DNA of 64,000 nucleotides from Edaphobacter lichenicola (GCF_025264645.1 NZ_CP073696.1:2294001-2358000); one strand, 5' to 3'. Shown: positions 36,502 through 46,693, numbered from the stretch's first letter. Translations and numbers: made by a program. The notes: a model not told the origin generated them from the letters alone.

Positions 36502-39235
36502 AGAGCTTTATCACGCGGCTCGCGAAGCAACTGCCAGTGAGCGCGCCGCGATATTGGCGCAGGCCGATCCTGAAGTGCGCCGCGAAGTGGAATCGCTGCT
36601 GGTAGAAGCAATCGATGGCGACTTTATCGAGCGGCCTGCCATCCAGAACGCCACACACCTGCTTGAGGATTCACCTGTCGCCGAATTGATGGCCGGCGCC
36701 ATCCTTGGACCATACCGTATCGAGGGCAAACTCGGCGAGGGAGGCATGGGCCAGGTTTTCGGGGCGGTAGACACGCGATTGGGCCGTTCCGTGGCGATCA
36801 AGATCGCTCATGAACACTTCAGTTCCCGTTTCGAACGCGAGGCGCGCGCGATCTCATCGTTGAATCATCCCAATATCTGCACGCTTCATGATGTCGGACC
36901 TAATTATCTGGTGATGGAACTGGTAGAAGGCGAAACGCTTGCCGCCCGGATCAAACACGGTCCCGTGCCTCTCGAAATGGTGGTGCGATATGGTGGGCAG
37001 ATTGCCTCCGCACTGGCGGAAGCACATGCCAAGGGCATCGTTCATCGCGATCTTAAGCCGGGAAACATCATGATCGCGAAATCCGGAGTGAAGGTTCTGG
37101 ATTTTGGCTTGGCGAAGTCCGTTCAGGATGAATCCCTCACAGCCCGCCAGATGGTGATGGGCACGCCCGCCTATATGGCGCCCGAGCAAAGGCAGGGGAG
37201 GCCGGCCGATGCGCGCTCGGACATCTATTCGTTCGGCTGTGTCCTCTATGAAATGCTGACCGGTGCACGAAGCGGGTCGATACGAAAGCGTCTTCCGTCT
37301 GCAAAGCTGGAAAGAATTGTAAGTCGATGTTTGGAAGAAGATCCCGCACACCGCTGGCAATCGGCTGTAGAACTGGAAACGGAGCTGGTTAATATTACTG
37401 CCGGCGTAAGCCGGAAAGAGCTTACATTTGCCTTCGACAAGGGTATTGGGAGCGTCTCCCGAGCCTGGCTGTATGGGGGTGTGGTGTTGGCGATTGCCGC
37501 TATCGCCGGCGGAGTGTATTTCTACTTGACGAGAAGATCATCGGCCCCCATCGCGACTGAGGCCGAGTGGACACCGCTTACCGATTTTGCTGATTCCGTC
37601 GTCTCCCCGGCTATTTCATCCGACGGTCGCATGCTGACTTTTATTCGCGGCCCTGAAACCTTCTACGGGCACGGCCAGGTTTACGTGAAGCTCCTCCCCA
37701 ATGGCGAACCGGTCCCATTGACCCACGACAATCTGAATAAGATGAGCCCGGAATTTTCTCCCGACGGATCGCGCATCGCTTTCACCGCCGCCCCCGGTGT
37801 TGCCTGGGACACGTGGGTGGTTCCGGTGCTGGGCGGCGGGTCCCGGCTGATGCTGGCCAACGCCGAAGGCCTGAGCTGGATCGACGAAAAGACCATTCTT
37901 TTCTCTTATATCCGCATGGGCATTCATATGGCGCTCGCGACCGCCGGTGAAAATCGTGAAAACAGCCGTGACATCTACGTGCCTCGCAGGGAGAGAGGCA
38001 TGGCACATCGCTCGGCGATATCCCCCGACCATAAATGGGTGCTGGTGGTGGAGATGGACAACGGCGGATGGCAGCCTTGTCGTCTGGTTCCATTCGACGG
38101 CAGCTCAACGGGTCGCATTGTCGGCCCCGCTGGCGGCGGATGCACTTACATGGCCTGGTCTCCCGATGGGGCCTGGATGTATTTCAGTTCCGACGCGGGT
38201 GGCCGTTTCCACATCTGGCGGCAACGCTTTCCCGACGGGGTGCCCCAACAGCTGACTTCCGGCGCGACCGAGGAAGAAGGCATCGCGATGGCTCCGGATG
38301 GGCGATCGCTGATCACCTCGGTGGGGCAGGCACAGAGCACGATCATGCTGCACGACGCGAAAGGAGATCGGCAGGTCTCCTCGGCAAATTATGCGGAGGG
38401 CCCGCAGTTTTCTCGGAACGGCCGATATCTCTTTTATGTGGTCCCGGTTCATGGGGCGGCTGGCCACCAGTATGTCAGCGGAGAGATTTCTCGCGTCAAC
38501 GGAGAGCTCTATCGGGTGAACCTGGAGACTGGCGCTAACGAGCATTTGCTGCCCGGGTTTCCGGTCAGCGGTTACGCCTTGTCTCCGGATGAAAAGCGAG
38601 TGGTGTTTTCCGCGGTCGACCCGCGGGGCCGTACGCATCTCTGGATTGCCGATCTGGATCTTGGCTCATCGCCGCGGCAATTTCCCTCCCTTGTCGAGGA
38701 GGACGAGCCGAATTTCGATCAAAACGGTGACATTTACTTTCGCGCTGCCGAAGGGGGATCAAATTTTCTATACCGCATGAAAGAGGACGGAAGCGAAAGG
38801 GTGAGAGTGCTCCCAACCGAGATTCTTGGATTCATCGGCGTCTCGCCGGACGCACGGTGGGTGATCCTTTATCAAGCTTCGTCCAAAGGTGGGGCTTATT
38901 CTGAGACAGTTGCAGCTCCGCTGAGTGGAGCCACTCCAGTGACGATCTGCCACACGGTCTGCTTTGCAATGTGGGGCGATGATGGTAAGGTTCTTGCGAT
39001 TCACGTCGACACAACGGAGCCCAACAGAACGGTTCTTCTGCCGGTTGCGCCCAGTGGCGGCATGCCCTCGCTCCCCCCCAACGGGCTTGACCTTGACCCA
39101 ACCAATCAGCTGGCGACTATGAGAGGTGCTGAGACCATCCTTGATAAGTTAATCATTCCTGCTCCAACCTCCACGCAACATGCATGGATGAGCCAGAGTG
39201 TCCATCGCAATCTTTACCGCATTCCATTGCGTTAG
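36473..39235 (+). CDS. Membrane serine/threonine protein kinase with PD40/TolB-like propeller
   Basis: 920 residues. N-terminal ~75 residues are helical, then the kinase: glycine loop GKLGEGGMGQVF (about 86), VAIKI lysine, HRDLKPGNIM (about 191), DFGLAK (about 210), GTPAYMAPEQ, SDIYSFGCVLYEML. A membrane helix (about 330-352) is followed by a periplasmic beta-propeller of repeated SPDG/SADG-type blades (FSPDGSRIAF, WSPDGAWMYF, LSPDEKRVVF). It likely senses an outside signal and phosphorylates cytosolic targets, perhaps the sigma factor it overlaps (inference). All catalytic motifs are intact. Confidence 0.88.
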   Translation: MTQERFRQIEELYHAAREATASERAAILAQADPEVRREVESLLVEAIDGDFIERPAIQNATHLLEDSPVAELMAGAILGPYRIEGKLGEGGMGQVFGAVDTRLGRSVAIKIAHEHFSSRFEREARAISSLNHPNICTLHDVGPNYLVMELVEGETLAARIKHGPVPLEMVVRYGGQIASALAEAHAKGIVHRDLKPGNIMIAKSGVKVLDFGLAKSVQDESLTARQMVMGTPAYMAPEQRQGRPADARSDIYSFGCVLYEMLTGARSGSIRKRLPSAKLERIVSRCLEEDPAHRWQSAVELETELVNITAGVSRKELTFAFDKGIGSVSRAWLYGGVVLAIAAIAGGVYFYLTRRSSAPIATEAEWTPLTDFADSVVSPAISSDGRMLTFIRGPETFYGHGQVYVKLLPNGEPVPLTHDNLNKMSPEFSPDGSRIAFTAAPGVAWDTWVVPVLGGGSRLMLANAEGLSWIDEKTILFSYIRMGIHMALATAGENRENSRDIYVPRRERGMAHRSAISPDHKWVLVVEMDNGGWQPCRLVPFDGSSTGRIVGPAGGGCTYMAWSPDGAWMYFSSDAGGRFHIWRQRFPDGVPQQLTSGATEEEGIAMAPDGRSLITSVGQAQSTIMLHDAKGDRQVSSANYAEGPQFSRNGRYLFYVVPVHGAAGHQYVSGEISRVNGELYRVNLETGANEHLLPGFPVSGYALSPDEKRVVFSAVDPRGRTHLWIADLDLGSSPRQFPSLVEEDEPNFDQNGDIYFRAAEGGSNFLYRMKEDGSERVRVLPTEILGFIGVSPDARWVILYQASSKGGAYSETVAAPLSGATPVTICHTVCFAMWGDDGKVLAIHVDTTEPNRTVLLPVAPSGGMPSLPPNGLDLDPTNQLATMRGAETILDKLIIPAPTSTQHAWMSQSVHRNLYRIPLR

Positions 39236-39595
39236 TGATGTTCTTCGGTTTGTTACCGGCGACCTGTCCGTCGTTATATAGCGAATCTCTACCAAATGCG
39301 TCGTCGAGTCAGTCATTCACCAAAGCTCCAGCCGTTCTCGATGAGCGATAAATCTCCAAGTCACTCAATGAATAGGTTGGTCTGTTCACGCCAACTAAGA
39401 ACGGAAGCCCTGCTTTCGCCGCCGCCCCCTGTTCATTCACGGACGCCCTCAGGCGAAATCGGACACCCAATCCGGCCCCTATGCGCCTTCGAAATCCCGT
39501 AAGCTAATTTGTTCTTATGAAGTTTCGTTAAAAAACACTTTGGCTCCCGAATTGCTTTTCTTTCCATGCAGATCTGGTGTAACCCGGAGCCCGAC
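39236..39595. other. Intergenic stretch before the ADOP permease
   Basis: 360 bases. Short frames only; no recognised repeat or RNA. Holds the promoter of the permease gene. Confidence 0.35.
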
Positions 39596-42025
39596 ATGAT
39601 CACCCTGCTGCAGGACCTGCGATTCGCCCTACGCCAACTGCGCAAGTCTCCCGGCTTCACCTTCGTCGCGTTGGTTACGCTGGCATTGGCTATTGGAGCT
39701 AATGCCCTTGTCTTTGGTGTATTGAATGCGCTCATTCTGCGCCCGCTGAATGTGCCTCAGGCAGAGAGCCTTTTCGTCATCCAGCACGGGAGCGACAGCG
39801 GGTGGCACTCCTATCCCGATTATCTCGATCTTCGACGGCGCAATCGCAGCTTCGACGATGTCGCTGCCTGGGCCATCTCTCAGGCAGGGCTGGATACGGG
39901 CAAAGATCCGTCCAAAGTCTGGGCGTACGAAACCAGCGGAAACTACTTCGACCTTTTGCAAGTTCACCCCTATCTTGGCCGTTTCTTCCACGCGTCCGAC
40001 GAGCGCGGCCCAAACAGCGCGCCTTTTGTCGTGCTCTCCTACGCATATTGGCACAGCCATTTTCAGGATGATCCTGGCGTGGTGGGCCGCGTTGTTCGAA
40101 TCAACAGACATCCAATGACCATTCTCGGCGTGACGCCTCCAGGATTCCAGGGGACTGTCTTGTTTTTCACTTCGGATATCTTCGTGCCCATCGTGAACCA
40201 TGAGCAGTTATCCGGCGAGGAGGTGTTGGATGCGCGCGGGAACCATTGGATGTATGAGCTAGTCGGACGTTTGAAGCCTGGAGTTAATCCGCAGCAGGCT
40301 GCCGCCGATCTGAACTCCGTGGATTTGGATCTGAGAAAAAGCTATCCCAAGGAAGAAGGTAAGGAGCCTTATACGCTCGGGCGGCCTGGTCTCCATGGCG
40401 ACTATCTCGGTCGGCCGATGCGGGGGTTTCTCACCGGATTGATGTTGCTTTCGGTCTTGATTCTGTTGGCGGCCTGTGCCAATCTGGGCAGCCTTTTTGC
40501 CGCGCGGGCCGCCGACCGTTCTCGCGAAGTGGCCTTGCGCCTGGCTCTTGGTGCAAGCCGCCGTCGCATTTTGCGCCAGATGCTCACCGAGTCGGTGCTG
40601 CTTTCGATCGCCGGAGGCGTTGCGGGACTTATGGGAAGCATTCTGCTTTTGCGCCAGTTGAGCGAGTGGAGGCCATTTCCGCAACTTCCCCTGCATGTGC
40701 CGGTAAGTCCGGACGCCAAGGTTTATTTGCTGGCTTTAGTCCTGGCGTTGGTCAGCGGAGTTCTTTCCGGACTTGTTCCTGTGCGCCAGATTCTCCGGGC
40801 CAATCCGTACGAGATCGTCAAAGCGGGATCGACCGGCGCCTTCGGGCGCCGAATTACGGTGCGAGACGTATTGCTTGTCGTCCAGATTGCGATCTGTGTG
40901 GTGCTGGTCACTTCATCGATGGTTGCTCTGCGGGGGCTTATGCACACCCTGCACAGCAACTTCGGTTTTGAGCCACGGAACACGATGCTGGTCGATACCG
41001 ATTTGAGGGCGGCAGGCTACAGTGGCGAAAGAATACCCGCAATGCAACGGCGCATGATCGACGCCGTACAAGCGATTCCAGAGGTAGATTCCGTAGGATC
41101 GGTGAATTATCCGCCGTTGGAACTCCCCGCTAGCTGGCGATCGCTTGTCTATACCGACGCAACCGAGAACCTGAGCCCATCGAACGCCGCGGCCGACTCT
41201 TGCATGTACAACATATCTCCAGACTACTTCCGCGCTTCCGGGACATCGTTATTGGCGGGCAGAGGCTTCACATGGCATGACGACACAAACGCCCCCCGCG
41301 TAGCAGTGGTGAACCGGGAGTTCGCACGTAAGATACTGGGCTCCGTACCGGACGCTGTCGGCCGGTATTTCAAGCTGCGGGATGGAACACGCGTGCAGGT
41401 GGTGGGTCTGGTCGAAGACGGAAAATACGTGAACCTCACCGAAGAACAGCAGCCCGCGATGTTCTTCCCCCTCCTGCAATCGCCAGCGAGTTGGATATGG
41501 CTGGTGGTGCAATCAAAGCGCGACCCGCAACAACTTGGCGCGGCCATCAGAAGTGTGCTCCGGGATATCGACCCAGGGGTGGTTCTGGCGATTCGACCGT
41601 GGAGCGAAGAACTGGCTCAAGCCTTGTTCCCCTCGCGCATGGCGACCGTATCGCTGGGCGTGCTTGGCGCGATGGGCGCAATGCTTTCGATTACCGGCAT
41701 CTTTGGAATGGCGGCCTACTCGGTGAGCAAGCGGCTGCGGGAGCTGGGAATTCGCATCGCCCTCGGCGCGCAGCACAAGGAAGTGTTGCAGGCAGCCTTA
41801 GGACGTGCCGTCAAATTACTCGCCATTGGTTCAGCGGCAGGTCTTGTGCTGGGAGTTTTGGCGAGCCGGGTGCTGGCTTCGATCGTATATCAGGCAACTC
41901 CTCGCGATCCGCTGGTCTTGGCCTGTGTCATTCTGGCGATGCTGCTGCTGGGACTAGTGGCTACGTGGATTCCTGCGCAACGCGCTCTTGGAGTCGATCC
42001 TCTGATCCTGCTGCGCGAGGAATGA
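39596..42025 (+). CDS. ADOP-type ABC transporter permease (MacB/FtsX-like)
   Basis: About 809 residues from ATG 39596 (LLQDLRFALRQLRKSPGFT, the ADOP opening). Membrane helix 1 (about 20-43), a MacB periplasmic core domain, three helices with an FtsX domain (about 280-400), a second periplasmic domain and a second FtsX domain with three helices near the C-terminus (GIRIALGAQHKEVL, LIGSAAGLVLG-like, WIPAQRALGVDP). Such permeases work with a separate ABC ATPase, which is not encoded here. They are strongly expanded in Acidobacteria. The substrate is unknown. Confidence 0.85.
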   Translation: MITLLQDLRFALRQLRKSPGFTFVALVTLALAIGANALVFGVLNALILRPLNVPQAESLFVIQHGSDSGWHSYPDYLDLRRRNRSFDDVAAWAISQAGLDTGKDPSKVWAYETSGNYFDLLQVHPYLGRFFHASDERGPNSAPFVVLSYAYWHSHFQDDPGVVGRVVRINRHPMTILGVTPPGFQGTVLFFTSDIFVPIVNHEQLSGEEVLDARGNHWMYELVGRLKPGVNPQQAAADLNSVDLDLRKSYPKEEGKEPYTLGRPGLHGDYLGRPMRGFLTGLMLLSVLILLAACANLGSLFAARAADRSREVALRLALGASRRRILRQMLTESVLLSIAGGVAGLMGSILLLRQLSEWRPFPQLPLHVPVSPDAKVYLLALVLALVSGVLSGLVPVRQILRANPYEIVKAGSTGAFGRRITVRDVLLVVQIAICVVLVTSSMVALRGLMHTLHSNFGFEPRNTMLVDTDLRAAGYSGERIPAMQRRMIDAVQAIPEVDSVGSVNYPPLELPASWRSLVYTDATENLSPSNAAADSCMYNISPDYFRASGTSLLAGRGFTWHDDTNAPRVAVVNREFARKILGSVPDAVGRYFKLRDGTRVQVVGLVEDGKYVNLTEEQQPAMFFPLLQSPASWIWLVVQSKRDPQQLGAAIRSVLRDIDPGVVLAIRPWSEELAQALFPSRMATVSLGVLGAMGAMLSITGIFGMAAYSVSKRLRELGIRIALGAQHKEVLQAALGRAVKLLAIGSAAGLVLGVLASRVLASIVYQATPRDPLVLACVILAMLLLGLVATWIPAQRALGVDPLILLREE

Positions 42026-42315
42026 GTCGCTTTCGCATCGAAGTTGCCGCATACCGGGCTTCTCGCACATGATCTATTCGATGTGAGGCCGGGAAACCGC
42101 GTTCCGCATCTTCAGTTGACGGTACATCACCAATGCGCGATTCGAGAATATTGGGTGGAAACGTGCATTGGACTGTTAGCGCCAGCCTAAGTTCATTCCT
42201 GGTTGACCCTCATCCGGAGAATGCGCCTTCGTCTGCCGCCGTAATCGTGCCCGAACGTTCAGACTCAGGCGGGAACTTTGCGAGGAACCGCTTCGTAGGT
42301 CTCTCAGGAGACCTC

Positions 42316-43989
42316 ATGCGGAATCTTGTCATTTGCCTCGTTCTACTCTCGTCGTTGGCTTTCGCACAGACCACGGTTAAGACCGAAGCACAATGGGGAG
42401 AGACCGTGACCGAACTCATGCGCAAGGGAGACATTCCTGGACTATCGATCGCGGTGATCCGTGACGGCAGGATTTGGTGGGAGGGCGGCTTCGGCCAGAA
42501 AAACGCGGTCAATAACGGTGTGACGGACGGACAGGTCTCGCGGGACACGCTATTTTCCGCCGCCTCTTTGAGCAAGCCGGTGTTCGCTTATATAGTTGTT
42601 CGCCTTGTTGACCGTGGCGTCATCGACCTCGATAAACCCCTCTATACCTACGGTCTTGCATACCCACGCGTTGACACGGACGCTCGCTCGAAACTCATCA
42701 CGGCCCGTATGGTCCTAGACCATACGACAGGCCTTCCCAACTGGGGAGGGACACCACTTGACTTCTCGTTCACACCCGGGACGAAGTTCAGCTACTCCGG
42801 TGAAGGGTATCTGTATCTGCAGAAGGTCGTCGAGCATGTGACTGGAAAGGCGCTTGAGGAACTCGCGCAGCAGGAGGTTTTCCTGCCTTTGAGGATGGAG
42901 CACAGTACGTTTCGGTGGCGGCCCATTCTTGCGAACCAGCTCGTTATAGGCAAGCTGGAGACAGATGGGCCGATGACCTGGGAGCTCGCGGACGAGAATG
43001 CTGCATCCAGCCTGCTCACCACCGCAGATGACTACGCCAGATTTATGGTCGCGGTGATGAATGGGGCAGGGCTTAAGCCGGCAACCTTCCAGCAGATGTG
43101 GTCCTCCCAGGTTGCAGTTCCCGAAATGGGGTCGAGTGTCTCCTATGGACTGGGCTGGGGACTTGAGCAGGTTGGGGCGCTGAAGTACGTCTACCACGGC
43201 GGAAACAATGTGGGTTTCAAGTCTGCTGCGATCGCGTGCCCAGAAAAGCGACAAGGACTGGTGTTCTTAACAAATAGCGAAACCGGTCTAACGATCGAGC
43301 CCGCTCTCGTCAAAGCAATCGACGGTAGCGATCACCCTGGGCTTTTTTCGGAGACGGAGGCTTACACGTCACCGAGGCTGGTCGCGCGCAATGAGCTCAT
43401 CCGCTTGTTCACGCAAGAAGACTTGCAAGACGCGCTCCGGCAGTATCGTAAGCTCAGGGCTGAACAGCCTAAAGTCATCGACGAAGACCTGACGCGCATC
43501 ATCGGCCGCAGTTTGGGAAACCACGGCAGGCTGGAAGCTGCGATTGCGGTCTCCAAGGAGAACGTCCAGAATTATCCCAAGTCTGCGAGAGCCGTGGACA
43601 CATTGACCTGGGCGTATGTCCTTTCAGGAGATGGGCCCGATGCCCTCCAGGCGAACAAGGTGGCCCGTGAGATCGATCCAAAGGACATGGACCGATGGGA
43701 CTCGATCGAGGTCTGGCTTACCGAATACGAAACATCCGTTCACAAGCCTTTCATAGTTCCGGAGACGACACTGAGCAGTTATGCCGGCGCATATGACTCG
43801 GGACAGGTCTCCGTGCAAGACGACCACCTGATCTTTAGGCCATCGCTACAGAAAGTCGATCGCCGGCTAATTCCGGCCTCGACCGAAATCTTTTTCGTCG
43901 AGGGAGATCTGCAGACGAAGCTTCAGTTCCGTACGAAACCCAATGGCGGTCCTGTAGATCTCATCGTTTCGAAGATCCCATGCTCGTAA
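42316..43989 (+). CDS. Secreted serine hydrolase, beta-lactamase/esterase family
   Basis: 557 residues from ATG 42316, chosen because AGGAG lies 5 bases upstream and a signal peptide follows (MRNLVICLVLLSSLAFAQ). The penicillin-binding-protein fold is seen in SLSK (nucleophile Ser-x-x-Lys, about residue 85), YSGEG (Tyr of the YxN-type motif, about 160) and YHGG (third motif, about 294). Residues about 350-450 are helical and TPR-like, and a C-terminal lipocalin-like DUF3471-type beta domain ends the protein. Probably a periplasmic peptidase or esterase; substrate unknown. Confidence 0.8.
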   Translation: MRNLVICLVLLSSLAFAQTTVKTEAQWGETVTELMRKGDIPGLSIAVIRDGRIWWEGGFGQKNAVNNGVTDGQVSRDTLFSAASLSKPVFAYIVVRLVDRGVIDLDKPLYTYGLAYPRVDTDARSKLITARMVLDHTTGLPNWGGTPLDFSFTPGTKFSYSGEGYLYLQKVVEHVTGKALEELAQQEVFLPLRMEHSTFRWRPILANQLVIGKLETDGPMTWELADENAASSLLTTADDYARFMVAVMNGAGLKPATFQQMWSSQVAVPEMGSSVSYGLGWGLEQVGALKYVYHGGNNVGFKSAAIACPEKRQGLVFLTNSETGLTIEPALVKAIDGSDHPGLFSETEAYTSPRLVARNELIRLFTQEDLQDALRQYRKLRAEQPKVIDEDLTRIIGRSLGNHGRLEAAIAVSKENVQNYPKSARAVDTLTWAYVLSGDGPDALQANKVAREIDPKDMDRWDSIEVWLTEYETSVHKPFIVPETTLSSYAGAYDSGQVSVQDDHLIFRPSLQKVDRRLIPASTEIFFVEGDLQTKLQFRTKPNGGPVDLIVSKIPCS

Positions 43990-44556
43990 AGGCAGGGTCA
44001 GCAACGACCCCTGCACTATTCACGTCCCCAAAATGCGCATGTCGTCGACTACGATTCTGGACTGATGCTAAGTCGCCGGTGCACTCATTGACAGCCGATC
44101 ACGATAAGCGTTCGTGGCGGGTGCGGCGCTTTGGATTAGGTGGCGTACGTCGTGCATCCAGGTCGCCGGACAAAAACAGGCCATGGAAATGACAGAGTAT
44201 GGAAAGCATGGAAAGCCATGATGCCGGCTTCCCACCCTTCCCACACTCTTTGGAAATCCCTTCGGGATTCCCACATTCCCACGGCCTCGACGACTGGATA
44301 TATGTTGTCTCAGTTCTGCAATTCGAGACCATCGCCTCCGCAAGGGGGTTGTAACGGATGTCTCAGGTCCACAGCGTAACGCATGTCCCGGTACACTCAA
44401 TCCTTAGGAGGCTTATCTTCCTTATGCGTGCGCGTCAGCGCACATGACTTATAGGGTGGGTGTTGCGGGCGGGAAAGGCCCGCTGTGGTGGGAAGCGAAG
44501 AATGCGGAGCAGTCGCAGCGCGGGAGGAGACCCCTCCCGCAACTCAGTGCGACTTT
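43990..44556. repeat. Intergenic region with TTCCCAC and ATGGAAA repeats
   Basis: No gene recognised over about 570 bases. TTCCCAC occurs four times (44229, 44238, 44268, 44276) and ATGGAAA three times (44183, 44199, 44208). A GCGGGAGG/CCTCCCGC hairpin lies near 44521-44540, on the 3' side of the next minus-strand gene. The repeats could be protein-binding iterons or simple-sequence drift. Confidence 0.4.
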
Positions 44557-44775
44557 TTAGCGAGATACAGGGGACGTGGAGTAGTCCTTGAGCAGGCGAG
44601 GATGCCCACCTTCATTGCGCATCAGTTTGGCTTCCAGCGCACTCGCTATCTTTAAGCACGAAGAGAACACGGTGCCATCGGTGAACTCGATACAGATTTC
44701 CGGGCCGTCGATCGAGTCTTCGTAGAGTTTGAAGCTGCTAACGATTTTTCCAACAAATTCCTGACATTCGACCAT
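44557..44775 (-). CDS. Small hypothetical protein at the edge of the secretion region
   Basis: 72 residues from ATG 44775; GAAAGG precedes it by 8 bases. Sequence MVECQEFVGKIVSSFKLYED, EICIEFTDGTVFSSCL, ASALEAKLM: an alpha/beta pattern, no signal or membrane segment. Beta-strand pair IEFTDGTVF is typical of small conserved proteins on mobile elements. Unknown role. Confidence 0.5.
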   Translation of the reverse strand: MVECQEFVGKIVSSFKLYEDSIDGPEICIEFTDGTVFSSCLKIASALEAKLMRNEGGHPRLLKDYSTSPVSR

Positions 44776-45356
44776 GCAAGATCCTTTCCTCGTATACACG
44801 CGAATTAAGGCTTCGACAAGAAGGAACGGGCGATGCGCCGCCGTGAACGCGCAAGTTGGAATATGAGTGCGAACTTATGCTGACGAGGCTCCGGCAATCA
44901 TAGCGGAGGAGGCCACTCTGAGAGTAGCGGACGGTTCGGCTGCCGATATGAGGCAGGCATGATGCTGGAAATGGCGGCGTAACCATATCTATCCCCTCAA
45001 CCGGATTCAGGGAAAAAACATTTGCGGTGCGCCCCCGCAAACAGCCCTATAAACCCGTGATCGGGGAGGTGGAAAGCCGAACAAAGCACGGCTCCTGCGA
45101 CCTTTAGCTTTAGGGCCTGGACATACGTCACAGGTTCCCCGACCGCAAAGTCGTAGGGTCTTCCGCACGCCATAGGCGTGCGACTAGCTTTGTTTGGGGT
45201 TTCCACACCCCAGGGCGGTGCGTGACCGTCCCACTCAAATCATTCAGGAATGAGCCAAAAATTGCAACATCTTCTGTGGCTCTCGACACTCTCCCTCGAG
45301 GGAAGCTAGGCGAACATAAAGAGAACGTGAAAAGATATTTCTGAGGCCAGGGAGCG
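44776..45356. other. Stretch without recognisable gene
   Basis: About 580 bases. It contains a small hairpin (TTTGCGG/CCGCAAA, near 45022-45043) and short frames without ribosome sites. I see no conserved coding sequence. Confidence 0.35.
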
Positions 45357-45590
45357 ATGGGCAAACGAGGCAGAGACGAACTAATCGGACGCTTATTTGA
45401 AGTCGCTGAAGACCTGCCCTGCCCTGAAGGAATCGCTTTATTGCGAGCGTTCTCTGAGCGCCGCCCATCGGATTTCGCCTTTCTCAAATCGAGCGACCTG
45501 GCTGATTTGAAAAGCTCGGCCTTTACCGGCATCGCTGAGTGGGACGCCTTCAAAGACCACTATGTCTGCTGTGGACTCTGCCATGGTTGA
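45357..45590 (+). CDS. Small hypothetical protein ahead of dinB
   Basis: 77 residues from ATG 45357. Charged and helical (GRDELIGRLFEVAEDLPCPEG), with a Cys-rich end (FKDHYVCCGLCHG). Its 3' end overlaps the dinB start region by 29 bases, so before the rearrangement it would have formed an operon with dinB. No family recognised. The CCxxC end might bind a metal. Confidence 0.45.
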   Translation: MGKRGRDELIGRLFEVAEDLPCPEGIALLRAFSERRPSDFAFLKSSDLADLKSSAFTGIAEWDAFKDHYVCCGLCHG

Positions 45591-45795
45591 TTCCAAGATT
45601 TCAGCCGGGGCGGGCATTGCCGAGATCGGCAGTCGCAAGATCGTTCACGTCGATATGGATGAGCAGATCCTCAACCACTTCCTCAACCGCCTTCCAATCA
45701 TCACCCTCAAGGAAGGTTCCCGCGCACGGGTCTACATCGGCCGTGATCTCCTCATCCCCTCCTACGCAGAACACCGCGTCGAACCCGCATTGTGA
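45562..45795 (+). pseudogene. Chimera: dinB N-terminus fused to VirB10/TrbI-like C-terminus
   Basis: The first 33 codons end in SRKIVHVDMD, the unmistakable start of a Y-family DNA polymerase IV, whose next residues should be AFYASVEQ. Instead the frame goes on as EQILNHFLNRLPIITLKEG and RARVYIGRDLLIPSY, which resembles the end of VirB10/TrbI conjugation proteins. The missing dinB part is at 53778-52716 on the minus strand and starts AFYASVEQ. The junction is 45659/45661. The start is ATG 45562 or 45583. VirB5 follows 17 bases downstream. Confidence 0.8.
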
Positions 45796-45812
45796 CGTAA
45801 AGGAGCCTAACC

Positions 45813-46679
45813 ATGCAGCGACTTCTCAACAAGTACCGGAGCGGAGGCCTTGCCGCCGTCTTCCTCATGCTCACCGCCCTACCCGGACACGCGCAGTTTG
45901 GCGGTGTTGTATTCGATCCCACACAATCGGCGCATGCTCTGCAGCAGATCTACCAGAACGTGCAGAACAGTGTTACGTGGCAGCAGCAGCTCGCCAATAC
46001 GATCCAGTTGCTGGCGACCGCAGACAAGGACTACCAGCAGGCCATCACGACCTACAACACGATCCACGGCAATCTGAAGAACTTCAGCAGCAAGTCGATC
46101 TGGCAAACCATCCAGTCGCAGCTCACGATGGCGAGCTTCGCCAACCAATATGGCGAGACTACTGGGCTTCAAGCGGCCATGAACGGGCAGGCACCGGGCA
46201 CCTCAAGTATGGTCTGGAAGCTCATGAATCTGGGCTTGAACTCAACTTCGTCCTCATTCCTCAGCGGACAGGTCCTTGGATCGAGTCATGCGTTAGCGAC
46301 GCTGACACGCATGGAGGCGATGGATGGGGTATCCAGTCAGTGCCTTGGTTCTGTTGGAAATTACAACTCGATGCGGAATGGAAATCTGCTGCCGCAGACT
46401 TCACTTACGCAATCGCAGTTCGATACCACGTCCTTCACGACGACCGAGCTGGAACAGCTCAATCTCCTGAACATGGCGAACGCTCACCATCTCAATGAAT
46501 CGCAGGCACAAGGGGCGCTTCATGCGTGCCAAGCAGCCCAGGCCGCCGTGCAGAACATGGCTCAGCGAACGGCGGCTGCTGACGAGATCAACAACGCCGC
46601 ATTCGTTCAGCAACAGCGAGCGGTGTTCTCTTCCGCACCTGCAAATAGCTCGCATACCTGGGATACTTACCTACCCTAA
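45813..46679 (+). CDS. VirB5/TrbJ-like conjugal transfer protein
   Basis: 288 residues. AAGGAG is 8 bases before ATG. Signal peptide residues 1-27 (cleavage after GHA), then a long helical, Gln/Asn/Ala-rich body (FDPTQSAHALQQIYQNVQNSV, NTIQLLATADKDYQQAITTYN). VirB5/TrbJ proteins sit at the pilus tip or in the periplasm. Start of a run of co-directional secretion genes. No cysteine pattern beyond two near the C-terminus. Confidence 0.75.
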   Translation: MQRLLNKYRSGGLAAVFLMLTALPGHAQFGGVVFDPTQSAHALQQIYQNVQNSVTWQQQLANTIQLLATADKDYQQAITTYNTIHGNLKNFSSKSIWQTIQSQLTMASFANQYGETTGLQAAMNGQAPGTSSMVWKLMNLGLNSTSSSFLSGQVLGSSHALATLTRMEAMDGVSSQCLGSVGNYNSMRNGNLLPQTSLTQSQFDTTSFTTTELEQLNLLNMANAHHLNESQAQGALHACQAAQAAVQNMAQRTAAADEINNAAFVQQQRAVFSSAPANSSHTWDTYLP

Positions 46680-46693
46680 AACGAGGAGCGGCA

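Noticed and set aside
44068..44400. 110-codon minus-strand frame
   Set aside because: Made of simple TTCCCAC/ATGGAAA repeats; no protein signature.
45539..46498. 319-codon plus-strand frame over virB5
   Set aside because: Another frame of the virB5 gene; low-complexity basic, whereas the 45813 frame has a signal peptide and ribosome site.
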